From NCBI GenBank assembly GCA_958296235.1, contig OY282457.1, positions 3,033,338-3,097,337 of the forward strand: a DNA stretch of 64,000 nucleotides, read 5' to 3'. The position numbers were made by a program, and so were the translations under genes. The notes below the pieces were generated by a model that was not told where the DNA came from, did no database searches, and saw only the letters and a program-made list of their open reading frames with translations. Of this stretch, positions 51,224-60,416 are shown piece by piece (positions within the stretch are counted from its first letter, which is position 1; every line of letters starts with the position of its first letter). Source of the DNA: an uncultured Candidatus Binatia bacterium (GTDB taxonomy: Bacteria > Desulfobacterota > Binatia > Bin18).

Positions 51224-52939
51224 ATGGCTGAATCCCAAGGTGTGTTAACGCAGGACCTCAGACGTATCGACGGACGCCCCTACGGGTTTTACAAAGATCT
51301 CCAAGGACAAACGTACACGCTCGGCCCGTATGGATTGAGGTTCGACCACATCCAGGGCGACCCCTTTGCGTCGCCAAGCCGCGTGCGGGTCGATATTCCG
51401 GCCAGCCGGGCCTCACTGCCCGACTGGTCATGCGCTGGAGCGACAGCGCGCCGGGCGAGCGCTGACTTTGTGCATCGGGCTTTTCTTCGTACGCTTTCAG
51501 CCAGCCGGGGCAAACTCGGCTCCGGCAAAAGCGGTCTGCTCGAAATCATGCCGGTGGGTCAACAGGCACTTGAGCGAACCGCGGTTCTGGTCCGGCCCAA
51601 CGGTGCCCTGCGAGTCCGGCTGAGCGTGGGCCTGCCTGCCGCAGGGCGACGCATCCTGGGGCGTGAAGCGGCTCAACTGCTCACCCGGCGATTGCCCGAA
51701 GTCCTTGATCGTGTCTTTGATGGAGGAGAGCCCAAGACCCTACAGCGTCACGTTCATTGTATCGAAGACCAAGTGGCGCTGCGGAAACAACTGTCCGACA
51801 ACGGCCTGGTCGCTTTCTTGGCAGAAGGCAGTATTTTGCCCCGCCGGAGTGGAGCGGATGACCGACCCCTGGATGCCGCGATTCCGCTCGACGTTCCTCA
51901 AGCGCTCGCGTATGAACTCCACGCTCCTCATGCGGGGGTGCTGCGTGGGCTGGGCCTCCGGGCCGGTGTAACGCTGATTGCCGGGGGCGGCTATCACGGC
52001 AAATCGACCCTGCTCTCGGCGCTGGCCAACGGCGTGTATGACCACATCCCGGGCGATGGTCGAGACCGCTGTGTTTCCGTCGCGAGTGCGGTGAGCATTC
52101 GGGCGGAAGACGGACGTTCTGTGCGAGGGGTTGATCTGCGTCCGTTTATCAATGCGCTCCCCCTGGGACGTCGAACGGATTGGTTCGATACTGCGGATGC
52201 CTCGGGCAGCACCTCTCAGGCCGCGGCTATTGTTGAGGCGCTGGAAGCCGGGGCAACCGCGCTGCTGATCGATGAAGACACCGCGGCGACGAATTTCATG
52301 ATCCGCGACGCGCGGATGCGTCGTCTGGTGCCCAGTGAAAAAGAACCGATTACGCCCTATCTCGATCGGGTCCGTCAGTTGTGGGAAGAAAAACATATCT
52401 CGTCGGTCCTCGTTGTTGGGGGAGCCGGAGACTACCTCGATGTGGCTGACACGGTTATCCAGATGGACGCATACCGACCGCAGGATGTGACGCAGCGGGC
52501 GCGAGAAGTTGCCCACCAGTTGCCACAAAAAACCTCCGGTGCCCAAGCCCCGGGACTCTGGCCTGAATCGCGCCCGCGCCGGCCCGACCCACGCAGCCTC
52601 GATCCCAGGCGTGGGCGCAAACAAGAGCGCGTCCGAAGCGTCAAAACCCGCGCCATTGAATTCGGGAGCGAAGAGATCGATGTTTCCCTCCTGTACCAAC
52701 TGGTCGATGCCGCCCAATGCCGCATGATCGGGGATGTGTTGCTGCAATGCGCCCGCGGGCTGTGTGACGGAGAAAAGACGCTGCCTGAGCTGCTCAACCG
52801 GGTTGATGCCGAGATCGATAAAGCGGGTCTGGATGCAGTCACCGACCGAGATTTCGGCGACCGCGCCCGCGCTCGGCGGTTCGAAATCGCGGCGGCGCTC
52901 AATCGGCTGCGGAGCCTGCGCTTGGTGGGCGGAGGATAG
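51224..52939 (+). CDS. ABC-class ATPase (PF09818-like)
   Basis: A 571-residue predicted ABC-class ATPase. N-terminal YGFYKDLQG; a Walker A region GGGYHGKSTLL near residue 263; and DEDTAATNFMIRDARM as the Walker-B-like segment. The family's GRRTDWFDTADASGSTSQAA signature motif is present. The final 120 residues are a helical extension. The biochemical role of this family is not known; some members are linked to RNA processing. The neighbours do not help. Confidence 0.88.
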   Translation: MAESQGVLTQDLRRIDGRPYGFYKDLQGQTYTLGPYGLRFDHIQGDPFASPSRVRVDIPASRASLPDWSCAGATARRASADFVHRAFLRTLSASRGKLGSGKSGLLEIMPVGQQALERTAVLVRPNGALRVRLSVGLPAAGRRILGREAAQLLTRRLPEVLDRVFDGGEPKTLQRHVHCIEDQVALRKQLSDNGLVAFLAEGSILPRRSGADDRPLDAAIPLDVPQALAYELHAPHAGVLRGLGLRAGVTLIAGGGYHGKSTLLSALANGVYDHIPGDGRDRCVSVASAVSIRAEDGRSVRGVDLRPFINALPLGRRTDWFDTADASGSTSQAAAIVEALEAGATALLIDEDTAATNFMIRDARMRRLVPSEKEPITPYLDRVRQLWEEKHISSVLVVGGAGDYLDVADTVIQMDAYRPQDVTQRAREVAHQLPQKTSGAQAPGLWPESRPRRPDPRSLDPRRGRKQERVRSVKTRAIEFGSEEIDVSLLYQLVDAAQCRMIGDVLLQCARGLCDGEKTLPELLNRVDAEIDKAGLDAVTDRDFGDRARARRFEIAAALNRLRSLRLVGGG

Positions 52940-53116
52940 TAATAATAATCCTGGTATTGATGAATTTCCTGAAGGGCATTACACGCTATGTCAGAAGTCG
53001 ATGAAATTAAGGAGTTTATCGATTATCTTTTCTTCTCATCACCATTGTGATAATCGCTCTCATCTTAATCAATCGGAAGATCCCCAGCGACATAAGACGA
53101 CTCAGGGAGCTGTGAG
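52940..53116. other. Gap with possible frameshifted small membrane protein
   Basis: An ATG at 52988 opens MSEVDEIKEFIDYL then stops after 20 codons. A one-base shift around 53015 would continue as VYRLSFLLITIVIIALILIN with a charged tail ending RRLREL, a credible single-span membrane protein ending at 53116. Either a frameshift (natural or sequencing) or coincidence. Confidence 0.3.
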
Positions 53117-53197
53117 ATGGAAATTCTTGTTGTCCTCACCGTCACTTTCTTTGTTGGGGCTCTGGTCTATATTGTCGGTCAGGCTCTGCGGCATTGA
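53117..53197 (+). CDS. Tiny hydrophobic ORF (26 aa)
   Basis: ATG 53117 has GGGAGCTGTGAG upstream and encodes 26 residues, mostly one membrane helix (ILVVLTVTFFVGALVYIVG). It overlaps the end of the possible frameshifted membrane frame. Too short to assign; listed as a possible small membrane peptide. Confidence 0.3.
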   Translation: MEILVVLTVTFFVGALVYIVGQALRH

Positions 53198-53347
53198 CCT
53201 GAAAGATACAGCTCTGGATTTCCAGAAAATCCAGCCGCAGCCAAATTTGCACGGCTTACGGTTCGAGCAGTTCCCAGATGAGTCGTTTCTGAGGTTCCGC
53301 CCGCCCCCATTCCGCCCCGTTCCCTCTCCCGCTACACTCTGGCCTTC

Positions 53348-54835
53348 ATGCCTGCTTCAGCCCCGCTACACTCCGCTCGCGTCCGGTTTGCCACCAAGAT
53401 TTTTTATGGTGTCGGGTCAGTTTCCGAAGGTACGAAAAATACGGTTTTCAACGTTTTTCTCCTCTTCTATTACAACCAGGTCCTTGGCCTTTCGGGAACC
53501 CTGAGCGGCATCGCGATCTTTATCGCGCTGTGTATCGACGCGATTACCGATCCCCTGGTTGGCTCGATTTCCGACAATTTTCATTCACGCTGGGGACGCC
53601 GCCATCCGTTCATGTATCTGGCCGCACTGCCTATGGCGGGGTGTTTCTTTCTCCTGTTTAACCCGCCGGCGCTGAGTCAGAGCGGACTTTTCGTGTGGTT
53701 ATGCACCTTTGCGGTTGGGGTGCGCCTGGCCATGACGTTCTACGCGGTGCCGAGCGGGGCCATGCTCCCGGAGCTCTCGTCCGACTATGATGAGCGGACT
53801 TCTCTGGTGAGCTATCGCCTGTTGTTTGGCTGGTCCGGCGGCCTGACGGCGTCCGTTGTGGGCTATTTTTACTTCTTTGCGCCCTCTGAGGCGTTTGCCG
53901 ATGGCCGCTTGAATCCTGGCGCGTATGAGGGGTTTGCGCTGGTCTGTGCCGGGATGATGCTCACGACAATTCTGGCCTGCGCGCTTGGGACGCATGGGCT
54001 TATTCCGAGCCTACGCGCCCCAGCGGCAAAACAGAAGCTGACGCTCGGGCGATTTGTCGGCGAGCTACGGGCGGCCTTCTCCAATCGTTCCTATCGGATG
54101 CTGGTCATTGGCTCTTTGTTTGCCGCTGGGGCGCGTGGGTTTAATGACGTGGTGTGGCTGTATATGAACACCTATTTCTGGGGATTCTCAACCAAGGAAA
54201 TCGGCTTGCTGACCTTCGGCCTCTTTCTCTCTGCCCTCATCGCCTTTTGCCTGACACGTCCGCTGACGGAACGATTTGATAAAAGACAGGTCGTGCTCGG
54301 TTTAGCCGCCTTTGCCATCTTTTTTGGGCCTGTGCTGATTTTTTTGCGCCTGCTCGACCTGCTGCCTGAAAACGGACATCCGAGCCTGCTACCCCTGATC
54401 GCCGGCCATGTCATCCTCCTGGTGACAGCGGTGGTTGCCATCGACATCCTGATTCCTGCCATGATTGCCGATAGCGTAGACGAAAACGAAATGATGACCG
54501 GAAGACGCCAGGAGGGCATTTTTTTCTCTACTATCACATTTTGTGCAAAGGCCGCGTCCGGCATCGGCGGGTTTCTGGCAGGGGTGGCCCTTGACCTCAT
54601 TCAATTCCCGACCATGGCCGCACCCGGAACAGTGACGGCCTCTCAGGTTTTCACTCTGGGTCTGGCTGTTGGCCCGGGGTTAATGGCGCTCTTTTTGTGC
54701 GCGCTGGTCTTTTTATCCCGGTATCAAATGACGCGGGCCCGACATCTTGAGGTTCTGGCTGAGCTCGGTCGCCGCCAGAACGATACTGCACAGTATGAAC
54801 CAGGAGTTGTTTCTGAAGGCAGTTCAGTCAGATAG
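53348..54835 (+). CDS. GPH-type MFS sugar:cation symporter
   Basis: A 495-residue transporter with about 12 membrane helices of the glycoside-pentoside-hexuronide family. It shows KIFYGVGSVSEGTKNTVF, DAITDPLVGSISDNFHSRWGRRHPFMY (family motif), SYDERTSL-like SSDYDERTSLVSYR and DENEMMTGRRQEGIF. It probably imports a glycoside or an anionic sugar with a cation. Nearby UDP-glucose dehydrogenase is not obviously linked. Confidence 0.9.
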   Translation: MPASAPLHSARVRFATKIFYGVGSVSEGTKNTVFNVFLLFYYNQVLGLSGTLSGIAIFIALCIDAITDPLVGSISDNFHSRWGRRHPFMYLAALPMAGCFFLLFNPPALSQSGLFVWLCTFAVGVRLAMTFYAVPSGAMLPELSSDYDERTSLVSYRLLFGWSGGLTASVVGYFYFFAPSEAFADGRLNPGAYEGFALVCAGMMLTTILACALGTHGLIPSLRAPAAKQKLTLGRFVGELRAAFSNRSYRMLVIGSLFAAGARGFNDVVWLYMNTYFWGFSTKEIGLLTFGLFLSALIAFCLTRPLTERFDKRQVVLGLAAFAIFFGPVLIFLRLLDLLPENGHPSLLPLIAGHVILLVTAVVAIDILIPAMIADSVDENEMMTGRRQEGIFFSTITFCAKAASGIGGFLAGVALDLIQFPTMAAPGTVTASQVFTLGLAVGPGLMALFLCALVFLSRYQMTRARHLEVLAELGRRQNDTAQYEPGVVSEGSSVR

Positions 54836-54888
54836 GCGCGCGGCTGTATTTTCAGCCGCCGTTATTTTTGGGTATGGAAGGAGGCGTT

Positions 54889-56265
54889 GTGGGATTCGCC
54901 AAGGATATTCTGTGTATCGGGGCGGGCTATGTCGGCGGGCCAACCATGGCCATGATCGCCGCCCGCTGTCCACACTACAAAGTGACGGTTGTTGACATCG
55001 ACCACGCCCGTATTGCGGCCTGGCAAAGTGACCAGCTACCGATCTATGAGCCCGGTCTCGACGCGGTGGTGCGGCAGGCGCGGGGCCGCAATCTTTTTTT
55101 TTCGACCCACATCGAGCAGGGTATCCGTGCCGCCGATATTATCTTTGTCTCGGTCAATACCCCGACGAAAACCTTTGGTCAGGGTGCCGGGAGAGCCGCG
55201 GATTTGCAATACTGGGAGAAAACCGCGCGCCAGATTCTTGCGCACGCCGATCGCAACAAGATTGTGGTGGAAAAATCAACGCTGCCAGTCCGAACCGCTG
55301 AAGCGATGGAGCGCATCCTCAACGCCAATACGAAGAATATCCGTTTTGAGGTGCTCTCCAACCCGGAATTTCTGGCCGAGGGCAGCGCCATCACCGACCT
55401 GGAAGCTCCCGACCGTATCCTGATTGGGTCGAAAGAAACGCCCGAGGGCCTCGCCGCCAGGAAGGTCATTGTCGATATTTACGCCAACTGGGTGCCGAGA
55501 GAGAATATTATTGAGTCGAACGTCTGGAGTGCGGAGCTTTCAAAACTGGCGGCGAACGCCTTTTTGGCCCAGCGTATCTCTTCCATCAATACGATTTCCG
55601 CCCTGTGTGAAAAAACAGAGGCCGACGTGGATGAAGTCGCCTATGCGATTGGCAAAGATTCGCGTATCGGGTCAAAGTTCTTGAAGGCGAGTGTCGGTTT
55701 TGGTGGGTCATGTTTTAAGAAGGACCTTCTCAACCTGGTCTACCTCTGTCACAGTTACGGTCTCGGCGAGGTCGCCGCATACTGGGAGTCGGTCGTCACA
55801 ATTAACGAGTGGCAGGAGAGCCGCTTTGTACGGACCATCCTCGAAAGCATGTTCAACACGGTGGCCGGGAAACGCATTGCCTTGCTGGGTTTTGCCTTTA
55901 AGGCCAATACCGGAGACACGCGGGAATCCCCGGCCATTTATATTGCGCGTGGTCTTGCCGAAGAACGGGCCGAGGTCGTTGTGACCGACCCGCAGGCGCT
56001 CGCCAATGCACAGGATGAGCTGACGGATATGGGAGACCACGTGCACTTTGCATCCGACCCCTATACCGCCGCGGAGGGGGCCCACGCTCTGGCAATTCTG
56101 ACCGAGTGGGAGGTGTATCGCCAGCTCGATTACGCTCGTATTTTCGCAGGCATGGAGCACCCGGCCTTCCTCTTCGACGGCCGCAACATCCTGGACCACC
56201 AGCGGCTGTTTGAGCTGGGTTTCAACGTCTTTCCAATCGGCAAGGCCGCGCTCACGCATTTCTGA
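54889..56265 (+). CDS. ugd: UDP-glucose 6-dehydrogenase
   Basis: A 458-residue nucleotide-sugar dehydrogenase of the long (animal/plant-like) type. NAD-binding GAGYVGGPTMAMIA; VSVNTPTKTFG; SNPEFLAEGSAI; the catalytic Cys275 in GFGGSCFKKDL; and LLGFAFKANTGDTRESPA. It oxidises UDP-glucose to UDP-glucuronate for polysaccharide synthesis. The GTG at 54889 lies just after GAAGGAGG; the upstream ATG in the same frame would put the RBS inside the gene. Confidence 0.9.
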   Translation: MGFAKDILCIGAGYVGGPTMAMIAARCPHYKVTVVDIDHARIAAWQSDQLPIYEPGLDAVVRQARGRNLFFSTHIEQGIRAADIIFVSVNTPTKTFGQGAGRAADLQYWEKTARQILAHADRNKIVVEKSTLPVRTAEAMERILNANTKNIRFEVLSNPEFLAEGSAITDLEAPDRILIGSKETPEGLAARKVIVDIYANWVPRENIIESNVWSAELSKLAANAFLAQRISSINTISALCEKTEADVDEVAYAIGKDSRIGSKFLKASVGFGGSCFKKDLLNLVYLCHSYGLGEVAAYWESVVTINEWQESRFVRTILESMFNTVAGKRIALLGFAFKANTGDTRESPAIYIARGLAEERAEVVVTDPQALANAQDELTDMGDHVHFASDPYTAAEGAHALAILTEWEVYRQLDYARIFAGMEHPAFLFDGRNILDHQRLFELGFNVFPIGKAALTHF

Positions 56266-56267
56266 TG

Positions 56268-56315
56268 GCCCGGCTGAACCCCGGTTTGGGTCGGGAGCGC
56301 CGGGCTGCTATTTTT
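56268..56315 (+). terminator. Terminator-like hairpin after ugd
   Basis: GCCCGGC (56268-56274) pairs with GCCGGGC (56299-56305), with an internal C/G-rich loop, followed by TGCTATTTTT. It lies between the convergent ugd and tenA genes. Confidence 0.5.
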
Positions 56316-56322
56316 CAGAGTC

Positions 56323-56991
56323 CTACACCGGCCATGCTTCGGTCCGATACGCCTGCTCCCAAAAGAGATATTCATACCGACTACTCTGGATGAAATGCTC
56401 CGCCCACCGTTTCCGCTCAGCCGTAGAACTGTCCTGGGCAAGACGGTCGATCAGCGCCAACTGCTGCTGGACATGGGCACCAAACCCTTCGCCGCTGTAG
56501 GCTTGCGTCCACTCTGCGTAAAGCGGGTCGGGAGGGGGCGGGTCGTTGAGCTGCTTCCCGACCTCCCAATATATCCAATAGCACGGCAGAACGGCGGCAA
56601 CGATTTCTGCCAGACTGCCACTCTGCCCAACCGCGAGAAGATGGCGGGTGTAGGCCTGCGTGACGGGCGCACGCTCGGTGTGGGCCAAGTCTTGGGGGGT
56701 GAGGCCGAGCTTATTGCTCCAGTTAGTGTGCAGATTGCGTTCCACCTGGACCACACTGGCGGCGTGGTCGGCAAACATATGGAGCGTGTCTAGTGTGTCG
56801 GCCTTTGCGCCGCCCAGGCACAAGGAGCGGGCGAAGTCCTGTAAGTACAGCGCGTCCTGCTGAACGAAAAAAAGAAAGCGCTCGCGACTGAGCGTGCCGG
56901 CGCCGAGTTCCCGGACGAAGGGATGAGAAAAAATGGCCTCCCAGATGGGTTGCGCTGCCGTGCGTAAGGTAGAATGAAAGGGCTGCGACAC
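56323..56991 (-). CDS. tenA: TenA family thiaminase II-like protein
   Basis: A 222-residue TenA protein: IWEAIFSHPFVRELGAGTLSRERFLFFVQQDALYLQDFAR, the catalytic cysteine in VLPCYWIYWEVGK and the C-terminal FIQSSRYEYLFWEQAY. TenA salvages thiamine by hydrolysing aminopyrimidines. The GTG at 56991 has AAAGGAAC upstream and fits the family length; a GTG at 57021 would overlap the LLM stop. It ends a phosphoesterase-LLM-TenA operon. Confidence 0.85.
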   Translation of the reverse strand: MSQPFHSTLRTAAQPIWEAIFSHPFVRELGAGTLSRERFLFFVQQDALYLQDFARSLCLGGAKADTLDTLHMFADHAASVVQVERNLHTNWSNKLGLTPQDLAHTERAPVTQAYTRHLLAVGQSGSLAEIVAAVLPCYWIYWEVGKQLNDPPPPDPLYAEWTQAYSGEGFGAHVQQQLALIDRLAQDSSTAERKRWAEHFIQSSRYEYLFWEQAYRTEAWPV

Positions 56992-57020
56992 GAAGCGCTG
57001 TTCCTTTCTGGCGCGGCCCA

Positions 57021-58094
57021 CTAGGCCGAGAGCTGTTTCAGCGCCGGTAAGACTTCGGTGTTAAAAAGTTCGTCGTGCAGCGTCAGATGAAAGCACTCCA
57101 CCCCAAGCTGCCGGAACTCTTGCATCCGCCGCAAAATAGTATTCGGACTGCCTATCAAGCCGCTGGCATAGCCTTCGTTGGAATCGAGCATGGCGAGCTT
57201 ATTCTGTTGGTCTGCCCACATGCCTTGCGCGCCGCTTACCCGCTTCCCTCGGCGTTCCAGCAGGGTCTCATCGACCGCATCTATCATCGCCGTGATTTCT
57301 GCCGCGGCTTCCGCATCCGTGCGCCGACACAGGGGGATGGAGTAGAGGGCAAAGCGGAGCTGCCGGCCGGTTTTTGCGGTTCGTTTGCGAACGGCCTCAA
57401 TGATGCCGGCTATTTTTTCCGGGGAGCCGCCGTTTAAGAACATCCAGTCTGAATGGTGGGCGGCCATATTCATTGCCGCCTCGGATTGTCCGCCCTGAAA
57501 CACCTCAAGCGGGCCGAGGGGGCGCGGTTCGAGCCGCAGTCCATTGACCTGATAAAAGCGCCCGGCAAACGAAAACTCTTCGTGCGTCCAGGCGCCCCGC
57601 AGGACTTGGATAAACTCACTCGTCCGGGCGTAGCGTTCATCGTGTTCGATGAGTTCGGCGCCGTACATGCCAAACTCGGCTTCATGCCAGCCCGAGGTCA
57701 CATTGATGGACCAGCGACCATGAGTGAGCCGGTCAAGTGTCGCGCTCCATTTGGCAATGGGAGCCGGGAGAAAAAACCCCGGATGAATGGCGGTAATCAG
57801 GTGGATGTGGGCGGTATGGGCAGCATAGAAATCCGTCATCGCCAGACAGTCGTATGAAGAGCCCTCAATCTCCTCCCCCGTGCCCCACCAGCGCTGGGCA
57901 ACGAGCAGATAGTCGATGCCCAAGGCTTCAGCCTTCTGCACCGGGGCGAGTAAACGCTGCACCAGAGCGGGACCAGACCGGCCAGCATGAGCGGGTTGAG
58001 CCGTCCTTTTCGGCTTCTTTTCTGTGGCCTGCCGTGTCAGGTTTGGAGCGGCGAGGGCGGTTGGAGCCCAGGTGCATGTTTTGATGATGGCCAT
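57021..58094 (-). CDS. LLM class oxidoreductase, SsuD/SfnG-like
   Basis: A 357-residue luciferase-like enzyme resembling alkanesulfonate and dimethylsulfone monooxygenases: KAEALGIDYLLVAQRWWG, the FLPAPIAKWSATLDRLTHGRWSINVTSGWHEAEF segment, VFQGGQSEAAMNMAAHHSDWMFLNGG. It releases sulfite or oxidises a sulfone using FMNH2. A GTG at 58142 is an alternative start; neither has a good RBS. It sits between tenA and a phosphoesterase. Confidence 0.88.
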   Translation of the reverse strand: MAIIKTCTWAPTALAAPNLTRQATEKKPKRTAQPAHAGRSGPALVQRLLAPVQKAEALGIDYLLVAQRWWGTGEEIEGSSYDCLAMTDFYAAHTAHIHLITAIHPGFFLPAPIAKWSATLDRLTHGRWSINVTSGWHEAEFGMYGAELIEHDERYARTSEFIQVLRGAWTHEEFSFAGRFYQVNGLRLEPRPLGPLEVFQGGQSEAAMNMAAHHSDWMFLNGGSPEKIAGIIEAVRKRTAKTGRQLRFALYSIPLCRRTDAEAAAEITAMIDAVDETLLERRGKRVSGAQGMWADQQNKLAMLDSNEGYASGLIGSPNTILRRMQEFRQLGVECFHLTLHDELFNTEVLPALKQLSA

Positions 58095-58138
58095 AATTGC
58101 TATGCGGCAAGAGTGGGGCAGGGCGCTCCTTGAGGGCT

Positions 58139-58795
58139 TCACATGAATCGCAGGGCGGCATTGAGAACGCCCCCTTCATAGTGGGCGACGATATACCCTC
58201 CCGCGGCAAAAGGACCGGCATTCAGTATTTTTGTGCGGCCGATCGTATCGACTCCAGGAGACTCATGGATGTGGCCGGTGATGCACAAATGGGGCTGTTT
58301 TTCCGCGATGAATTGGCGGACGGCGGGGCTGCCAACCGGTCTTCCGTCAACGAGGCGATCGAGCCGCGTCGCATAGGGTGGCGTATGACAGACCATAATG
58401 TGACACGGAGCAGGGGGGACGTCGGCAACCGCCTGGTGCAGTATCTGCCACAGGCTCTCATCCGTATACTCGAGCGGTGTCTGGAATGGGGTCAGATTTG
58501 ATCCTCCGCATCCATAGATGGCCACCTCGCCATAGCACTGATGTTCCCCATGCAGGCTGACCTGTTCAGCCCGAAGAAAAGCAATCGTCTCTGGCTGGTC
58601 CAGATTCCCCGGCAGGGCTCGGACTATGGGACAGTATGTTTGGGCGACCCGAATCACCTGCCGGACGGCGCGTGGCCCTCCGAAGTTCGTCAGGTCGCCC
58701 GAGAGCAGGACCACATCGGCGCTCGCCAACTCGGCGCTGATGGCTGCCATGGGCGCGGTAGCCATATGTATATCGCCAAACGACACGATTTTCAT
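58139..58795 (-). CDS. Metallophosphoesterase (Icc/YfcE-like)
   Basis: A 218-residue calcineurin-like phosphoesterase with motifs SFGDIH, LLSGDLTNFGG, LPGNLDQ, MVCHTPPY and CITGHIHESPG. This is a cAMP-phosphodiesterase-like or nuclease-like member without a signal peptide. The ATG at 58795 begins the conserved core; the upstream frame is non-conserved. It is upstream of the LLM and tenA genes on the same strand. Confidence 0.9.
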   Translation of the reverse strand: MKIVSFGDIHMATAPMAAISAELASADVVLLSGDLTNFGGPRAVRQVIRVAQTYCPIVRALPGNLDQPETIAFLRAEQVSLHGEHQCYGEVAIYGCGGSNLTPFQTPLEYTDESLWQILHQAVADVPPAPCHIMVCHTPPYATRLDRLVDGRPVGSPAVRQFIAEKQPHLCITGHIHESPGVDTIGRTKILNAGPFAAGGYIVAHYEGGVLNAALRFM

Positions 58796-58947
58796 GGTGG
58801 TTGCTCTGAGGAAAGAAATAGAGCGCGACGCTTCTGGACTTGTAATGGATTCCAGGCTGAGGGTCAACGGACCTGCCCTTTCACCGGTCTTGCAAAAGCC
58901 ACCGGAATCAGGAAATACTACTGGGTCTTCTGAAATATGGTGCATAC

Positions 58948-59244
58948 ATGCCGAAAAACATCCGATCGAAGGTGCTCGCTATTGGTCGTCCATTGCGAGT
59001 GGAGATCGAGCTTGATGGAGAATGGCTCGAACGCCTTCGTGGGGTATTACAGGAGATAGGAGAGGGAGAGAAGCCTTACCCTCTCCATCGGTATCTCGAA
59101 GAGCTACTTGAAGCGGATATCGTCTACCGGGAAGGCGATGGACGACATCGCAAACGGTTTGTAGAGCGAGAAGCGCTTATCCGCCAGCTGCGTGAACAGC
59201 GGCCGTACGGCCACACTCCACGAGCCTCTGCGAATAAGCGTTAA
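58948..59244 (+). CDS. Hypothetical protein (98 aa)
   Basis: A small basic protein: RVEIELDGEWLERLRGVLQEIG, YPLHRYLEELLEADIVYREG and a C-terminal Arg-rich tail (RQLREQRPYG). The first part resembles a ribbon-helix-helix start but no family is recognised. It diverges from the phosphoesterase gene. Ribosome-binding site weak. Confidence 0.55.
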   Translation: MPKNIRSKVLAIGRPLRVEIELDGEWLERLRGVLQEIGEGEKPYPLHRYLEELLEADIVYREGDGRHRKRFVEREALIRQLREQRPYGHTPRASANKR

Positions 59245-59341
59245 TGGCGTGGGGGAGTGACTGTTTCCCCGCTGCGCTCGATACCGAGACTGCCCGAATA
59301 GGGTTGACACACCGCCCCTGAGGCGGTCTATCACTCTCCGT

Positions 59342-60145
59342 ATGAGCTTGGTCAATCTGCGTATTGTTCTTGTCCGGCCGAAATACTCCGGGAATATCGG
59401 CGCGACTGCGCGGGCGATGCGAAACTGCGGGATGACTGAGTTGCATCTCGTCAATCCAGACCCGATACAGCGTGACCTAGCTGATGCGTTGGCAGTCCAC
59501 GCTAAAGACGTACTCGACACCATGCAGATACACTCTTCCCTGCGCGCGGCCGTCAGCCCCTGTGGTCTCGTTGTGGGAACCACGTGCCGAACCGGCCTGT
59601 ACCGGGAAGGGGCAGGCCGGCTTGAGGCGCGTGCGGCTGAGATCGTCACCAGCCTCAAAAGCAATCGTGTTGCGCTCGTTTTCGGTCCGGAAGACAGCGG
59701 GTTGAGCAACGAGGATTTACGCTGCTGCCACACCTTACTGACGATCCCAACGGACCCGACGTTCGCCTCACTGAATGTCGCTCAGGCTGTCCTGCTGTGC
59801 TGCCATGCCGTTTTCCGCGGGGCACGGCAGACACAGGCTGATGATCCGCCGGTAGTCGCGTCGTCTGAACGACAGGAATTGATGTACGCAAAGCTCAAAG
59901 CTGCGCTCTTACAGGTTGGCTTTCTACCCCAGGATAACCCTGAGCATATCATGCTCGCCCTCCGTCGGCTGTTTGGCCGAGCCGGACTCGAAGACCGTGA
60001 TGTCCGCATTCTTCTTGGCATTGCCCATCAAATTGAGTGGTATGCCAAAGGAGGATGGCAGCGCCGGGAGCAGGCCGAGCCTCAGTCGTCGCGAGGCCGT
60101 GCGGCAAAACGCGGTGCGCAAAGAGTGAGCGAAGATCGTGGCTGA
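59342..60145 (+). CDS. trmJ: tRNA (Nm32) methyltransferase TrmJ
   Basis: A 267-residue SPOUT methyltransferase. RIVLVRPKYSGNIGATARAMRNCG at the N terminus and the knot motifs FGPEDSGLSNEDL and PTDPTFASLNVAQAVLLCCH are diagnostic of TrmJ. It 2'-O-methylates residue 32 of tRNAs. The C-terminal MLALRRLFGRAGLEDRDVRILLGIAHQIEW is the helical extension of the family. It overlaps the next gene by 8 bases. Confidence 0.93.
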   Translation: MSLVNLRIVLVRPKYSGNIGATARAMRNCGMTELHLVNPDPIQRDLADALAVHAKDVLDTMQIHSSLRAAVSPCGLVVGTTCRTGLYREGAGRLEARAAEIVTSLKSNRVALVFGPEDSGLSNEDLRCCHTLLTIPTDPTFASLNVAQAVLLCCHAVFRGARQTQADDPPVVASSERQELMYAKLKAALLQVGFLPQDNPEHIMLALRRLFGRAGLEDRDVRILLGIAHQIEWYAKGGWQRREQAEPQSSRGRAAKRGAQRVSEDRG

Positions 60146-60350
60146 GATCATTTCCTTGCGGAAGATCATGCAGGCTCGCCGTCGCGAGCAGCAGCAAGAG
60201 TGTGCCGCGCGGTGTGTGGAGATTGTGGAGAAGAGTCTGCGTCACCACATTGAGGCGTTCGCGCACGCCCCACCCCAGGAGTGGGCGGTCCGCGCCACCA
60301 AGATTCGTCAGCTCGGAGAAATACTGGAGTATTCAACACATCTGGTCTAG
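60138..60350 (+). CDS. Hypothetical protein (70 aa)
   Basis: A small basic helical protein starting at GTG 60138 (MAEIISLRKIMQARRREQQQE) and ending EILEYSTHLV. No family is recognised. It overlaps the trmJ stop by 8 bases and precedes the KT-rich gene, so it is translated with trmJ. Possible partner of translation or envelope processes, but nothing indicates which. Confidence 0.6.
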   Translation: MAEIISLRKIMQARRREQQQECAARCVEIVEKSLRHHIEAFAHAPPQEWAVRATKIRQLGEILEYSTHLV

Positions 60351-60416
60351 CTCACGATACTCCTCGGTTCTCTTTGGGAGCGTCTCCTGGTGTGTGACCG
60401 AGAAGAAAGGAACGGT

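Noticed and set aside
54868..54888. Start of UDP-glucose dehydrogenase at TTG 54868 or ATG 54874
   Set aside because: The GAAGGAGG ribosome-binding site would then lie inside the gene; GTG 54889 fits the family N terminus.
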